Shown: piece by piece, positions 43,498-52,088 of the stretch
Layout of the letters: each line of letters starts with the position of its first letter
Numbering within the stretch: the stretch's first letter is position 1
Assembly: GCF_003349955.1 (NCBI RefSeq)
Contig: NZ_QLKQ01000004.1
Span: 87,197 to 151,196, forward strand
From: Azospirillum brasilense
Lineage (GTDB): Bacteria; Pseudomonadota; Alphaproteobacteria; Azospirillales; Azospirillaceae
Direction of reading: 5' to 3'
Length of the DNA: 64,000 nt
Made by a program: the position numbers and the translations under genes
Notes under the pieces: generated by a model
Database searches by the model: none
Told to the model about the DNA's origin: nothing
What the model saw: only the letters and a program-made list of their open reading frames with translations

Positions 43498-44481
43498 TCA
43501 CCAGACGTCGCGCAGCAGGCGAAGCCAGTTGCCGCCCATGACCCGCTCGATCTTGCCGGACGACCAGCCCTTGCGGACCATGGCGGCGGTCAGGTTGGGA
43601 TAATCCTCGATCCGCTCGATGCCCTTGGGGAAGACCAGCTCGCCGAAGGTGGTCAGACGGCGCCCGTTGCCCTTGTCGTGCATCACCCATTCCTGGAAGG
43701 ACCAGGGCTGGCCCTGCGACATGTCGGTGCCGATGCCGACATGCTCCTCGCCGCAGACGCCGACCATGTGCTCGACCACGTCGATGAAGTCGTCGATGGT
43801 GGAATCCGTGCCCTTGGGCAGGAAGGGCGGGAAGATGGTGACGCCGACATAGCCGCCGCGCTGCGCCACGCTGCGCAGGGTCTCGTCGGACTTGTTGCGC
43901 GGATGGTCCTTCAGGGCGCGCGGGCAGCAGTGGGTGTAGGCCACCGGCTTCACCGACGCCTCGATGGCTTCGGTCGCCGTCCGTTCCGAGACGTGGGACA
44001 AATCGACCAGGATGCCCAGCCGGTTCATCTCCGCCACCACGTCGCGCCCGAAACCGGTCAGCCCCGCGTCCTTGCCCTCGTAGCAGCCGGCCCCAACGAG
44101 ATTCTGGGTGTTGTAGGTGAGCTGGATGATCTTCACGCCCAACTCGGCGTAGAGTTCGAGATAGTCGATGTTGTCGTCGATGCCCGACGTGTTCTGCCAG
44201 CCCAGGATGATGCCGACCTTGCCGTCCGCCTTGGCCTGGCGGATGTCCTCGACGCTGTGGATCTGGGTGATGATGTCGCCGTGCTCGCGGAACAGGCGCT
44301 TCCAATGGCCCACGTTCTTCATGGTGTCCTGAAAGCCTTCCCAGACGCTGCAGGTGCAGTTGGCGGCGGTGATTCCCGCCGTCCGCATCGCCTCGAAGAT
44401 CTCGCGGTCGAAGTTGCAGACGAGGAGGGAGTCGGTGACGATCAGATCCTCGTGACGGACGTCGGCGATGCTGTCAGGCAT
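43498..44481 (-). CDS. peptidase M19 (renal dipeptidase) family protein with altered metal site
   Basis: TIM-barrel amidohydrolase-like protein of 327 residues. Later metal ligands are present: the His in VDLSHVSERT (about 168) and the His in VAYTHCCPRALKDHP (about 191). The N-terminal HxD pair of typical M19 enzymes is not seen; the matching region reads LLVCNFDRE, and the bridging Glu region reads GIILGWQNTSG. This suggests a subgroup with a different metal site or chemistry. The start is ATG 44481; the frame is open far upstream only as a shadow. It is followed by the DadA-like gene, so it may release an amino compound from an amide or dipeptide-like substrate. Confidence 0.75.
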   Translation of the reverse strand: MPDSIADVRHEDLIVTDSLLVCNFDREIFEAMRTAGITAANCTCSVWEGFQDTMKNVGHWKRLFREHGDIITQIHSVEDIRQAKADGKVGIILGWQNTSGIDDNIDYLELYAELGVKIIQLTYNTQNLVGAGCYEGKDAGLTGFGRDVVAEMNRLGILVDLSHVSERTATEAIEASVKPVAYTHCCPRALKDHPRNKSDETLRSVAQRGGYVGVTIFPPFLPKGTDSTIDDFIDVVEHMVGVCGEEHVGIGTDMSQGQPWSFQEWVMHDKGNGRRLTTFGELVFPKGIERIEDYPNLTAAMVRKGWSSGKIERVMGGNWLRLLRDVW

Positions 44482-44549
44482 GATGGCCTCGATGGTGATT
44501 GCAGGGGAGAGGCGCGCGCGCCGGGGCGCGCCGCGTCGCGGGAAAGGGG

Positions 44550-45839
44550 TCAGTAGAAGAGGTTCGGCAGGCCGGTGACGATGCCGGGGAAGAGGGTGAA
44601 GAGCGCGATGGACACCAGCATCAGCAGCCAGTAGGGGATGGCCTCCCACGCCGCCTCGGTGATGTTGACCGCGCCCTTGGTCAGTGACACCAGGACGAAC
44701 AGGTTGATGCCGACCGGCGGGGTGATCATCCCGATCTCGATCAGGATGGTGACGACGATGCCGTACCAGACCGGGTCGAAACCGACGTTCATCATCAGCG
44801 GAAAGGTCAGCGGCAGGGTCATCAGCATGATCGAGATGCCGTCGAACAGGCAGCCCAGGATCAGGTAGAGGACGACAATGCCGAGCAGCAACTCGTACTT
44901 GCCGATGGCCATGGCGCCCATGGTCTGGGCGAGTTGGGCCGGCAACCCCAGGATGCTGATGGCCTGCGACAGGATGGACGCGCCCAGGAAGATCAGCGCG
45001 ATGGCGCCGAAGCCGCGCACCGCCGCGATCAGCGCGTGCAGCAGCCCCTTCATGGTCAGCTCGCCGACCGTGAAGCCGAGCGCGATGGCCGCGACCACCC
45101 CCAGCGACGCCGCCTCGGTCGGGGTGGCGATGCCCATGTAGATGGTCCCCAGCACGGCGAACATCAGGATGGCCAGCGGCCAGAGATCGACCAGCGACCG
45201 CAGGATCACCGCCAGCGACACCGCCTCGCGGTCGTCGGGCAGCCAGCCGGGGGACAGGCGGGCGCGGACGGCGACCAGCCCCATGAACAGCGCCGCCAGC
45301 AGGAAGCCGGGGATCAGGCCGGCCAGGAACAGCTTGCCGATCGACACGTCCATGGTGGCGCCGTAGATGATCAGGATCAGGCTGGGCGGGATGATGATCC
45401 CCAGCGTGCCCGAGGCGGCAAGAATGCCGACCACGCTCTTCGCCGGATAGCCGCGCTTGATGAGCTGCGGATAGGCGACCGACCCGACGGCGGCGGCGGT
45501 GGCGAGGCTGGTGCCGCTGACCGCGCCGAACAGCGTGCCGACCGCCACGTTGGTGTGCATCAGGCCGCCGGGCACGCGCCGGAACAGCGGCGACACTCCC
45601 GAATAGATGCGGGCGCCGAGCCCGCTGGCGAGCAGGACCTCGCCCAGCACGATGAAGGCGGGGACCGCGCTGAGGGTGAAGCTGTTGAAGGCGTTCCAGC
45701 CGGCGGTGATGCCCAGTTGCAGGGCGCCGCCGACGAACAGTTCCAGGATGAGGAAGCCGGTCAGCCCCAGCGCCACGCCGATGGGAAACCCGGCGAGGAG
45801 CATGACGGCCAGACTCACGCCCATGACGAGCCATACCAT
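44550..45839 (-). CDS. TRAP transporter large permease (DctM type), eut operon
   Basis: Large membrane subunit of the second TRAP system, 429 residues and about 12 helices. DctM stretches include GAVSGTSLATAAAVGSVAYPQL, LAASGTLGIIIPPSLILIIYG and MITPPVGINLFVLVSLTKG. I chose ATG 45839 with GGAG eight bases upstream; the GTG at 45848 overlaps that site. A 15-base tandem repeat lies in the 103-base gap to the small-permease gene. Confidence 0.9.
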   Translation of the reverse strand: MVWLVMGVSLAVMLLAGFPIGVALGLTGFLILELFVGGALQLGITAGWNAFNSFTLSAVPAFIVLGEVLLASGLGARIYSGVSPLFRRVPGGLMHTNVAVGTLFGAVSGTSLATAAAVGSVAYPQLIKRGYPAKSVVGILAASGTLGIIIPPSLILIIYGATMDVSIGKLFLAGLIPGFLLAALFMGLVAVRARLSPGWLPDDREAVSLAVILRSLVDLWPLAILMFAVLGTIYMGIATPTEAASLGVVAAIALGFTVGELTMKGLLHALIAAVRGFGAIALIFLGASILSQAISILGLPAQLAQTMGAMAIGKYELLLGIVVLYLILGCLFDGISIMLMTLPLTFPLMMNVGFDPVWYGIVVTILIEIGMITPPVGINLFVLVSLTKGAVNITEAAWEAIPYWLLMLVSIALFTLFPGIVTGLPNLFY

Positions 45840-45869
45840 GTTGCTCACTCCAAATTTTTAAAGCGGGCC

Positions 45870-45914
45870 AAACCCTCGATGCCCAAACCCTCGATGCCCA
45901 AACCCTTGATGCCG
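45870..45914. repeat. 15-base tandem repeat, three copies
   Basis: AAACCCTCGATGCCC is repeated at 45870 and 45885, and a third copy with two changes (AAACCCTTGATGCCG) at 45900. It lies between the small- and large-permease genes, where copy-number change could alter spacing within the operon. Confidence 0.75.
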
Positions 45915-45942
45915 CCCGCTCGGGCGCAGGTGGGGCCGCGGC

Positions 45943-46395
45943 TCAGGCGCGCCCCAGCAGGCGCAGGACGCGCAGGAGGATCATCGACAGCGCCATCACC
46001 GGGATGCCGAACATCCAGGGGGCCACCGGCAGGGCGGCGTTCTCGGAGCGGGCGGAGATCTGCCAGGAGAAGGCGGCGAACTTGTAGCCTTCGACCAGAA
46101 TGATGACGAAGAACAGGATCGTCGCCACGTCGCCGGCCAGCCGGCAGAGGCGCTGCAAGGGGGCGGGCAGCCGGCTGGTCACGATCTGCACCGTGATGTG
46201 TTCACGGTCGAGGTCGGAGGTGACGATCGAGATGAAGCTGGAGGTCGCGAACAGCAGTCCGACGAACTCATCGGAGAAATCCAGCGGGACGCCGAGGACA
46301 TAGCGATTGAGCGTCGCCACGATCACCAGCGCGATGAAGCAGGCGATGATGCCGGCTCCGATGTTCTTCAGCAATGTCGATATGGAATTGTCCAT
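45943..46395 (-). CDS. TRAP transporter small permease (DctQ type), eut operon
   Basis: Four-helix membrane subunit of 150 residues: IGAGIIACFIALVIVATLNRYV, DEFVGLLFATSSFISIVTSDLDREHITV, then two C-terminal helices (VATILFFVIILVEGYKFAAF, MFGIPVMALSMILLRVL). Start ATG 46395 with GAGGGGGA upstream; a longer frame exists but adds a non-conserved tail. It partners the binding protein encoded 60 bases upstream and the large permease downstream. Confidence 0.87.
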   Translation of the reverse strand: MDNSISTLLKNIGAGIIACFIALVIVATLNRYVLGVPLDFSDEFVGLLFATSSFISIVTSDLDREHITVQIVTSRLPAPLQRLCRLAGDVATILFFVIILVEGYKFAAFSWQISARSENAALPVAPWMFGIPVMALSMILLRVLRLLGRA

Positions 46396-46455
46396 GCCAT
46401 CCCCCTCTTGTCCGTGCATGGCACGCCGCCGCGCGGCCGGCGGCGTGCCCACCGG

Positions 46456-47466
46456 CTACTTCACGGCGTCGAGGATGGCGTTCATGTTGGCGACGGCCTT
46501 CGGCCCGACCTGTTCCGACATCTCCTTCCACGTCGCGCGCGCGGCCGTGATGAAGGCCGCTTGGTCGGCGTCGGAAAAGGGCTCCAGCATCTTGCCGCCG
46601 GCGTCGGCCAGCTTCTTCAGCCCGGCTTCCTCCCGCTCGCCCTTGGTGAACTCCTCGTTGGTGTAGGCCAGCACATCGGCGGCGGCGGCGCGCAGCGCCT
46701 CCTGCTGGGCGGGCGCCAGGGCCTGGAAGCGCTTGGTCGAGATCAGCAGGTTGATCGGCACCCCGGCGTGCGGCTGGAGATAGGCGGCGTAGGGCGTCAC
46801 CTCCTGGAGCGAGATGGTGGTGGCGATGCTGCCCATGTATGTGGCGCAATCGACGACGCCGGTCTGCAGGGCGACGTACATGTCGTTCTGCCCGATGATC
46901 TGCGCGGCGATGCCCAACCTCTTGAAGGTTTCGACCTGATGGCGGCCCCAGACGCGGATCTTCTTGGACTTCAGGTCCTCCAGGCTGCGGACCGGAGTCT
47001 TGCAGAAGACATGGACGCTGCGTTCGGGGACCTGCACGGCGCCCAGCGTGGTGATGCCCCATTTCTCGAACACGGGCGCGTAGATGGCCTGGATGGCCGG
47101 CACGGCCTTGAGCTGGTCGTCCACCGCCTCGATGGAGCCCTGGACGTAGGCCACGGCCAGTTCCGGCTCGTCGCGCGCCACATATTCGGGATAGAGCGCC
47201 GACATGTCCACCGCGCCCGACGGCAGGACGCGCAGGATGTCGGCGTCCTTGATGCCCAGCGACCCGCCGTGGAACACCTGGACCTTCAGATCGCCCTTGG
47301 AGTGTTCCTCCACCTTCTTCGAGAAGTAAGTCAGGTACTCGGCGACGGGACGGCTTTCGACCCAGACCGAGTGCAGCCGGAGGGTGGTTTCCGCCGCGGC
47401 CGGCAGGGCGGACAAGGCCATGCCAGCCGCCAGAAGCGCAGTGCATGCCGATTTGCAGAGACGCAT
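46456..47466 (-). CDS. TRAP transporter substrate-binding protein (DctP type), eut operon
   Basis: Periplasmic receptor of 336 residues with a signal peptide (CTALLAAGMALSALPAAAET). LKSKKIRVWGRHQVETFKRLGIAAQIIG contains the conserved Arg that binds the ligand carboxylate, and VALQTGVVDCATYMGS the following loop. GAGGAGGG lies before the ATG. First gene of the seven-gene operon dctP-dctQ-dctM-M19-dadA-eutB-eutC, divergent from the MocR regulator. The ligand probably carries a carboxylate as well as an amine. Confidence 0.88.
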   Translation of the reverse strand: MRLCKSACTALLAAGMALSALPAAAETTLRLHSVWVESRPVAEYLTYFSKKVEEHSKGDLKVQVFHGGSLGIKDADILRVLPSGAVDMSALYPEYVARDEPELAVAYVQGSIEAVDDQLKAVPAIQAIYAPVFEKWGITTLGAVQVPERSVHVFCKTPVRSLEDLKSKKIRVWGRHQVETFKRLGIAAQIIGQNDMYVALQTGVVDCATYMGSIATTISLQEVTPYAAYLQPHAGVPINLLISTKRFQALAPAQQEALRAAAADVLAYTNEEFTKGEREEAGLKKLADAGGKMLEPFSDADQAAFITAARATWKEMSEQVGPKAVANMNAILDAVK

Positions 47467-47531
47467 ATCAACCCTCCTCGATGAGCATCCGATGGGAGCG
47501 GCTGTCCTGCAGCCGTATGCAAGCCTGTCAT

Positions 47532-47548
47532 ACTGTACGCCATACAGT
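47532..47548. promoter_or_regulatory. MocR/GntR operator palindrome
   Basis: ACTGTA-CGCCA-TACAGT, a perfect 17-base inverted repeat 66 bases before the dctP-type start and about 140 before the MocR start. Further related half-sites CCATACA (47582-47588) and TGTATGG (47612-47618) form a wider inverted pair. The arrangement fits a GntR-type dimer controlling both directions. Confidence 0.6.
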
Positions 47549-47688
47549 CAACGTCCGTATTACGAAAAATTGCGCCTACCGCCATACACTTGAAGCGTAC
47601 GCATCCGGCAATGTATGGTGACGCCCAAAGGTCGACGCCCCTGCGCCCCAGGCGGCCGGGGACGCGACAGGTCATCATGGGAAGGACA

Positions 47689-49113
47689 ATGGCACTGAAC
47701 AGCCGCGACCGGCGGAGCGGCATCGATGCGCGCGCTCTTGCAACGCTGAAGGCCACGATGGCCGAACTCGACCGCGACAGCCCGATCTACGTGCGCATCG
47801 CCACCGCCCTGTCGGCGCAGGTCGCCAGCGGGCAGCTGTCGCCCGGACAGGCGCTGCCGTCGCACCGCGAGTTGGCGCGCTCCCTGGACGTCAACCTGAC
47901 GACCATCACCAAGGCCTTCAACCTGTTGAAGAAGCGCGGGGTGATCTCGGCGGAGGCGGGGCGGGGCACGGCGGTGCGCGGGCGCGACCTGAACCACGCC
48001 GCCCCATCCTACGACCAGCCGCGCCTGCCGCCGGCCATCGACCTGTCGGTGCACAAGCTGAGCGTGCCGGGCTACCAGGAGTTCATCGGCAGCCTGCTGC
48101 GCCAGATCGCCAGCCACCCGGACGATCTGGCGCGCCTGCAGGAGTATCATTCGGCCTTCGGCAGCAACCACAACCGCCGTCTGGCGGTGGAGTGGCTGCT
48201 GTCCTGGGGGGTCAGCGCCACGCCCAATCAGGTCGCGGTGACCGCCGGCGCCCAGCACGCCATCCTGGTGGTGCTGGCCAGCGTGCTGTCCGCCGGCGAT
48301 TCGATCCTGGTGCCGCGTCTGGTCTATCAGGGCGTGAAGGCCGCCGCGCAGGTGCTGGGGCTGGGGCTGATCCCGGTCGACACGGACGAGCACGGGATGA
48401 TTCCCGACAGCCTTGCCCGGCTGGTCGGCGACCCGCGGGTCAAGGCCATCTTCCTGGTGCCGACGCTGGCCAACCCGACGACCGTCACCATGCCGCTGGA
48501 CCGGCGTCAGGCCATCGTGGACATCGCCCGCCGCAACTCCCTGCTGATCGTCGAGGACGACCTGTTCCGGCCGCTGGCGTCCAACCGTCTGCCCAGCCTG
48601 TGGTCGCTCTATCCGGAAGGGTGTTTCCACATCTCGTCGCTGTCCAAGGTGATCGCGCCCGGCAACCGCTGCGGATTCGTGGCCTTTCCGGAACGGTTCG
48701 GGGCGGCCATCGCCTCGGCGCTTCGCGGCAGCATCTGGATGACCGACGTCATCTCGCTCACGCTGGTGCAGAACCTGCTGGAGCAGAAGAAGCACCTGGA
48801 GTTCGTCGGCGCGCTGCGTCAACAGCTGACGACGCGCCACAGCGTGGCGCTGACCCATTTCGGCGGCGCTTTGGCGAAAAGCGATCCGGAAAGCCTGTTC
48901 CTCTGGCTGGATCTCGACTCCAGCCAGGATTCCACGGCCATCGCCGAAATGCTCTATGAGCGGGGCATCGGCGTGGTGTCGTCGGATGTCTTCATGATCG
49001 GCAAGACCAAGCCGGGCAACGGCATCCGCATCTACAAAGGCTCGGCCCGCAGCGACACCGAGTGGGACATTGCCCTTTCGTTGATCGCGACTCTGGTGCG
49101 CAAACCGGAGTGA
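47689..49113 (+). CDS. MocR family (GntR-aminotransferase) transcriptional regulator
   Basis: Regulator of 474 residues: an N-terminal GntR winged helix-turn-helix (about 20-95: SPIYVRIATALSAQVASGQL, LPSHRELARSLDVNLTTITKAFNLLKKRG) fused to a class I aminotransferase-like domain that binds PLP through the Lys in ISSLSKVIAPGNRCGFV (about 318). MocR proteins sense amino compounds through PLP. Start uncertain: ATG 47689 (GGGAAGG just upstream) or ATG 47677; the frame is open to 47590. It is divergent from the TRAP/dadA/eutBC operon, its probable target, as expected for an amino-compound pathway. Confidence 0.85.
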   Translation: MALNSRDRRSGIDARALATLKATMAELDRDSPIYVRIATALSAQVASGQLSPGQALPSHRELARSLDVNLTTITKAFNLLKKRGVISAEAGRGTAVRGRDLNHAAPSYDQPRLPPAIDLSVHKLSVPGYQEFIGSLLRQIASHPDDLARLQEYHSAFGSNHNRRLAVEWLLSWGVSATPNQVAVTAGAQHAILVVLASVLSAGDSILVPRLVYQGVKAAAQVLGLGLIPVDTDEHGMIPDSLARLVGDPRVKAIFLVPTLANPTTVTMPLDRRQAIVDIARRNSLLIVEDDLFRPLASNRLPSLWSLYPEGCFHISSLSKVIAPGNRCGFVAFPERFGAAIASALRGSIWMTDVISLTLVQNLLEQKKHLEFVGALRQQLTTRHSVALTHFGGALAKSDPESLFLWLDLDSSQDSTAIAEMLYERGIGVVSSDVFMIGKTKPGNGIRIYKGSARSDTEWDIALSLIATLVRKPE

Positions 49114-49359
49114 CGGGCGCCGGCCATCGTGTCGGGGCAGCCCCCCGACCAAGCGGAGGGTTCCGCAAATGGGGGGCTGCGGGACGGGATCGGTGCGCGC
49201 AACAGTCCCTATATTATATGGCTTTACACGTCATGCGCTATTGCGCGATACAGATGCACGTGGCTGTTCGCTGCATCAAAAACCGGAAATTGTGCGACGT
49301 TCCGCCGTTCGTTTGTTGCCCGCTGCCGGCTCCGGACAATCGACCGAAGGTGATTCCCA

Positions 49360-51171
49360 ATGGAAGGCATCGCACACGCCGATCAAGGCCGTTTCGACCT
49401 CGATGCGCTTCGCACGAAATACCGGGAGGAACGCGACAAGCGCCTGCATCCGGACGGCAACGGCCAGTATGTCCGGACGGACGGACGGCATGCCCGTTTC
49501 CAGGACGATCCCTACACCCCGGTCCGGGCCCGCGAGGCACGGCGGGACGATGTGGAGGTTCTGATCGTCGGCGGCGGGTTCAGCGGGCTGCTGGCGGCCG
49601 TGCACCTGAAGGAGACGGGGGTCCGTGACATCCGGATCGTCGAACGTGGCGGCGATTTCGGCGGTTCCTGGTACTGGAACCGTTATCCCGGCGCGCAATG
49701 CGACATCGAATCCTACATCTATTTGCCTCTTCTTGAAGAAACCGGCTACATCCCGACGAAGAAATACAGCGACGCGCCCGAAATCTTTGCCCATTGCCAG
49801 CGGATCGGCGAGCGTTACCGGCTCTACGAGGATGCGCTGTTCCACACCCAGGTGCGTGAACTGCGGTGGGACGAGGCGGCCTCGCGCTGGGTCGTCACGA
49901 CCGATCGCGGCGATGAGTTCAAGGCGCGCTTCGTCTGCCTGGGCGACGGGCCGCTGAGCCAGCCCAAGCTGCCGGGCATTCCGGGGCTCGAACGCTTCCG
50001 TGGCGCGATGTTCCACACCAGCCGCTGGGACTACAGCTACACCGGAGGCGGCCCCGACGGCCATCTGGACGGGCTGCGCGACAAGCGCGTCGGCATCATC
50101 GGCACCGGCGCCACCGCCATCCAGTGCGTTCCCTATCTGGCCGAGTCCGCCGGGACGCTCTGTGTGTTCCAGCGCACGCCGTCCTCGGTCTTCCCGCGCG
50201 ACAACCGGGACACCGATGCCACGTGGGCGGCGAGCCTGCCGCCGAACTGGCAGCGGGACCGCATGCGGAACTTCAACCGGATCGCGTCGGGCTTCAACGA
50301 GGCCGTGGATCTGGTCAACGACGGCCTGACCCACGTCATGTCGACGCTGCGCCGCCTTCCCGAATCCCGGGACGGGGCGCCGGTGCCGCCGGACGAACTG
50401 GAACGTCTGGCGGAGTTGCGCGATTTCGAACTCATGGAAGGGCTGCGGGCGCGCGTCGACGCCATCGTCCGCGACCCGGACACGGCGGCGGCGCTCAAGC
50501 CCTGGTACCGTCTGTTCTGCAAGCGCCCCTGCTTCAACGACGGCTATCTCCAGGCCTTCAACCGGCCCAACGTCACGCTGGTCGACACCCAGGGCAAAGG
50601 CGTGGCGCGGCTGACCGAAACCGCGGCCGTCGTCGGCGACCGCGCGTATGAGCTCGATTGCCTGATCGTCGCGACCGGCTTCGAGGTCGGCACCGCCTAT
50701 CCCCGGCGGTCCGGGTTCGAGGTGTTCGGCCGGAACGGCGTGACGCTCACCGAAAAATGGGCCGGCGGCCTGCGCTCGTTGCACGGGTTGCAGACCAGCG
50801 GCTTCCCGAACTGCTTCTTCCTGGGCGTGAACCAAGGGACCTTCACGCCGAACTTCAGCCACATGCTGTACGAGCAAAGCGCGCATCTCGCCTACATCGT
50901 GGCCGAGGTGAACCGCTCCGGCAGGCAGGCGGTCGAAGTGACCCAGAACGGCGAGGATCAGTGGATTGATGTTCTCAACAGCTTTCCCTCGACGATCCTG
51001 AAATTCCAGCAGGACTGCACGCCCGGCTATTACAACAACGAAGGCAAGGTCGATCAGGACGGGCCGCGCCGGACACCCAGCCTTTACGGCGGCGGGTCGG
51101 AGGCGTTCTTCCAAATCCTGAGCGACTGGCGCGCGCGTGGCGACATGGCGGGTGTCCGCCTGACCGGGTGA
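49360..51171 (+). CDS. Baeyer-Villiger-type flavin monooxygenase
   Basis: Class B flavoprotein monooxygenase of 603 residues using FAD and NADPH to insert oxygen next to a carbonyl. It has an N-terminal extension (about 1-65) typical of the PAMO/steroid-monooxygenase type, first dinucleotide motif VLIVGGGFSGLLAAVHLKE, the BVMO motif GGSWYWNRYPGAQCD, the fingerprint FRGAMFHTSRWD (about 213-224; F-x-G-x3-H-x3-W-P/D) and second dinucleotide site VGIIGTGATAIQ. It stands at the left edge of the polyketide cluster, divergent from nothing but with its own 246-base leader, and probably makes an ester or lactone oxygen insertion in the polyketide. Such enzymes tailor several trans-AT products. Confidence 0.85.
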   Translation: MEGIAHADQGRFDLDALRTKYREERDKRLHPDGNGQYVRTDGRHARFQDDPYTPVRAREARRDDVEVLIVGGGFSGLLAAVHLKETGVRDIRIVERGGDFGGSWYWNRYPGAQCDIESYIYLPLLEETGYIPTKKYSDAPEIFAHCQRIGERYRLYEDALFHTQVRELRWDEAASRWVVTTDRGDEFKARFVCLGDGPLSQPKLPGIPGLERFRGAMFHTSRWDYSYTGGGPDGHLDGLRDKRVGIIGTGATAIQCVPYLAESAGTLCVFQRTPSSVFPRDNRDTDATWAASLPPNWQRDRMRNFNRIASGFNEAVDLVNDGLTHVMSTLRRLPESRDGAPVPPDELERLAELRDFELMEGLRARVDAIVRDPDTAAALKPWYRLFCKRPCFNDGYLQAFNRPNVTLVDTQGKGVARLTETAAVVGDRAYELDCLIVATGFEVGTAYPRRSGFEVFGRNGVTLTEKWAGGLRSLHGLQTSGFPNCFFLGVNQGTFTPNFSHMLYEQSAHLAYIVAEVNRSGRQAVEVTQNGEDQWIDVLNSFPSTILKFQQDCTPGYYNNEGKVDQDGPRRTPSLYGGGSEAFFQILSDWRARGDMAGVRLTG

Positions 51172-51176
51172 CCCCC

Positions 51177-51254
51177 GTCAGTCGGCTGGGTCAGTCGGTT
51201 GGGTCAGGCGGCCGCGTCAATCGGCCGGGTCAATCGGCCGGGTCGGGCGGCGGC
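51177..51254. repeat. 13-base tandem repeat across the 3' end of the SDR gene
   Basis: Six 13-base units of the type GTCARTCGGYYGG, starting at 51177, 51190, 51203, 51216, 51229 and 51242; the fourth and fifth are identical and the last is the most divergent. The array covers the gap between convergent genes and the last eight codons of the SDR gene, so unit gain or loss would change its C-terminus. Confidence 0.65.
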
Positions 51255-52051
51255 GGTGCCGCGGTGCTGCCGGCCATGATGCCGCCGTCGATCACGATTT
51301 CCGCACCCGTCAGGTAGCGCGATTCGTCGGATGCGAGGTACAGGACGCTGTGGGCGACATCCGATGGCCGTCCCATGTCGTTCAAGGGAATGCCCCTCTT
51401 CAGGAAGGCCAGGGTTTCGGCCCGGCGTTCCGGGCTGTTGCCCAGCAGCGGCTCCCAGATGGAGGTGAGGATGGCGCCGGGATGAAGCGAGTTGCAGCGG
51501 ATTCCGTAGCCGTATTGGGCACAATACATCGCGACGCTTTTGGTCAGGTTGCGCACCGCCGACTTGCTGGAGCAATAGGCCACGTTCGGCGCCGAGCCGA
51601 CCATGCCGGACCGTGACGACATGTTGATGATCGAACCGCCATGCGCCTTCATCAGCGGGATGCCGTGCTTGCAGCCCAGGAAGACGCCATCCACGTTGAC
51701 CGCGTGGATCTTGCGCCAGTCCTCCAGGGAAACATGCTCCACGTCCTGCCGCCGTTGCGCGAAGTCTTCCTCGAAGCCGGAAATGCCGGCGTTGTTGAAC
51801 AGGATGTCCAGGCGCCCGTAGGTCTGGCGGACGGACTCGGTCACCGCCATCCAATCGGCTTCGCTGGACACGTCGAGGTGGTAATAGCGGGCTTGCGGCC
51901 CGATCTCCTCCGCCACGGCCCGGCCCAGATCGTCCAGAATGTCGACGATGAGGACGGTGGCGCCTTCCTTGGCCAGCAATCTGGCCGATTCAGCGCCGAT
52001 CCCCCGGCTGCCCCCGGTGACGAGGGCGATCTTGTCTTTCACACGGGCCAT
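51230..52051 (-). CDS. SDR family oxidoreductase, polyketide cluster
   Basis: NAD(P)-dependent short-chain dehydrogenase of 273 residues: TGGSRGIGAESARLLAKEG (cofactor site), NNAG, catalytic Ser in NMSSRSGMVGS and Y-x3-K in VAYCSSKSA, with the closing GAEIVIDGGIMAG. It would oxidise an alcohol or reduce a ketone. It converges on the BVMO gene and follows a dioxygenase gene by 37 bases on the same strand. A ketone made by this SDR could be the substrate of the BVMO; this is inference. The Pro/Asp-rich C-terminus lies in a tandem repeat. Confidence 0.85.
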   Translation of the reverse strand: MARVKDKIALVTGGSRGIGAESARLLAKEGATVLIVDILDDLGRAVAEEIGPQARYYHLDVSSEADWMAVTESVRQTYGRLDILFNNAGISGFEEDFAQRRQDVEHVSLEDWRKIHAVNVDGVFLGCKHGIPLMKAHGGSIINMSSRSGMVGSAPNVAYCSSKSAVRNLTKSVAMYCAQYGYGIRCNSLHPGAILTSIWEPLLGNSPERRAETLAFLKRGIPLNDMGRPSDVAHSVLYLASDESRYLTGAEIVIDGGIMAGSTAAPPPPDPAD

Positions 52052-52088
52052 TTGCGGCAGCCTCGGTCGAATGGGTGGGGCGGGGGGA

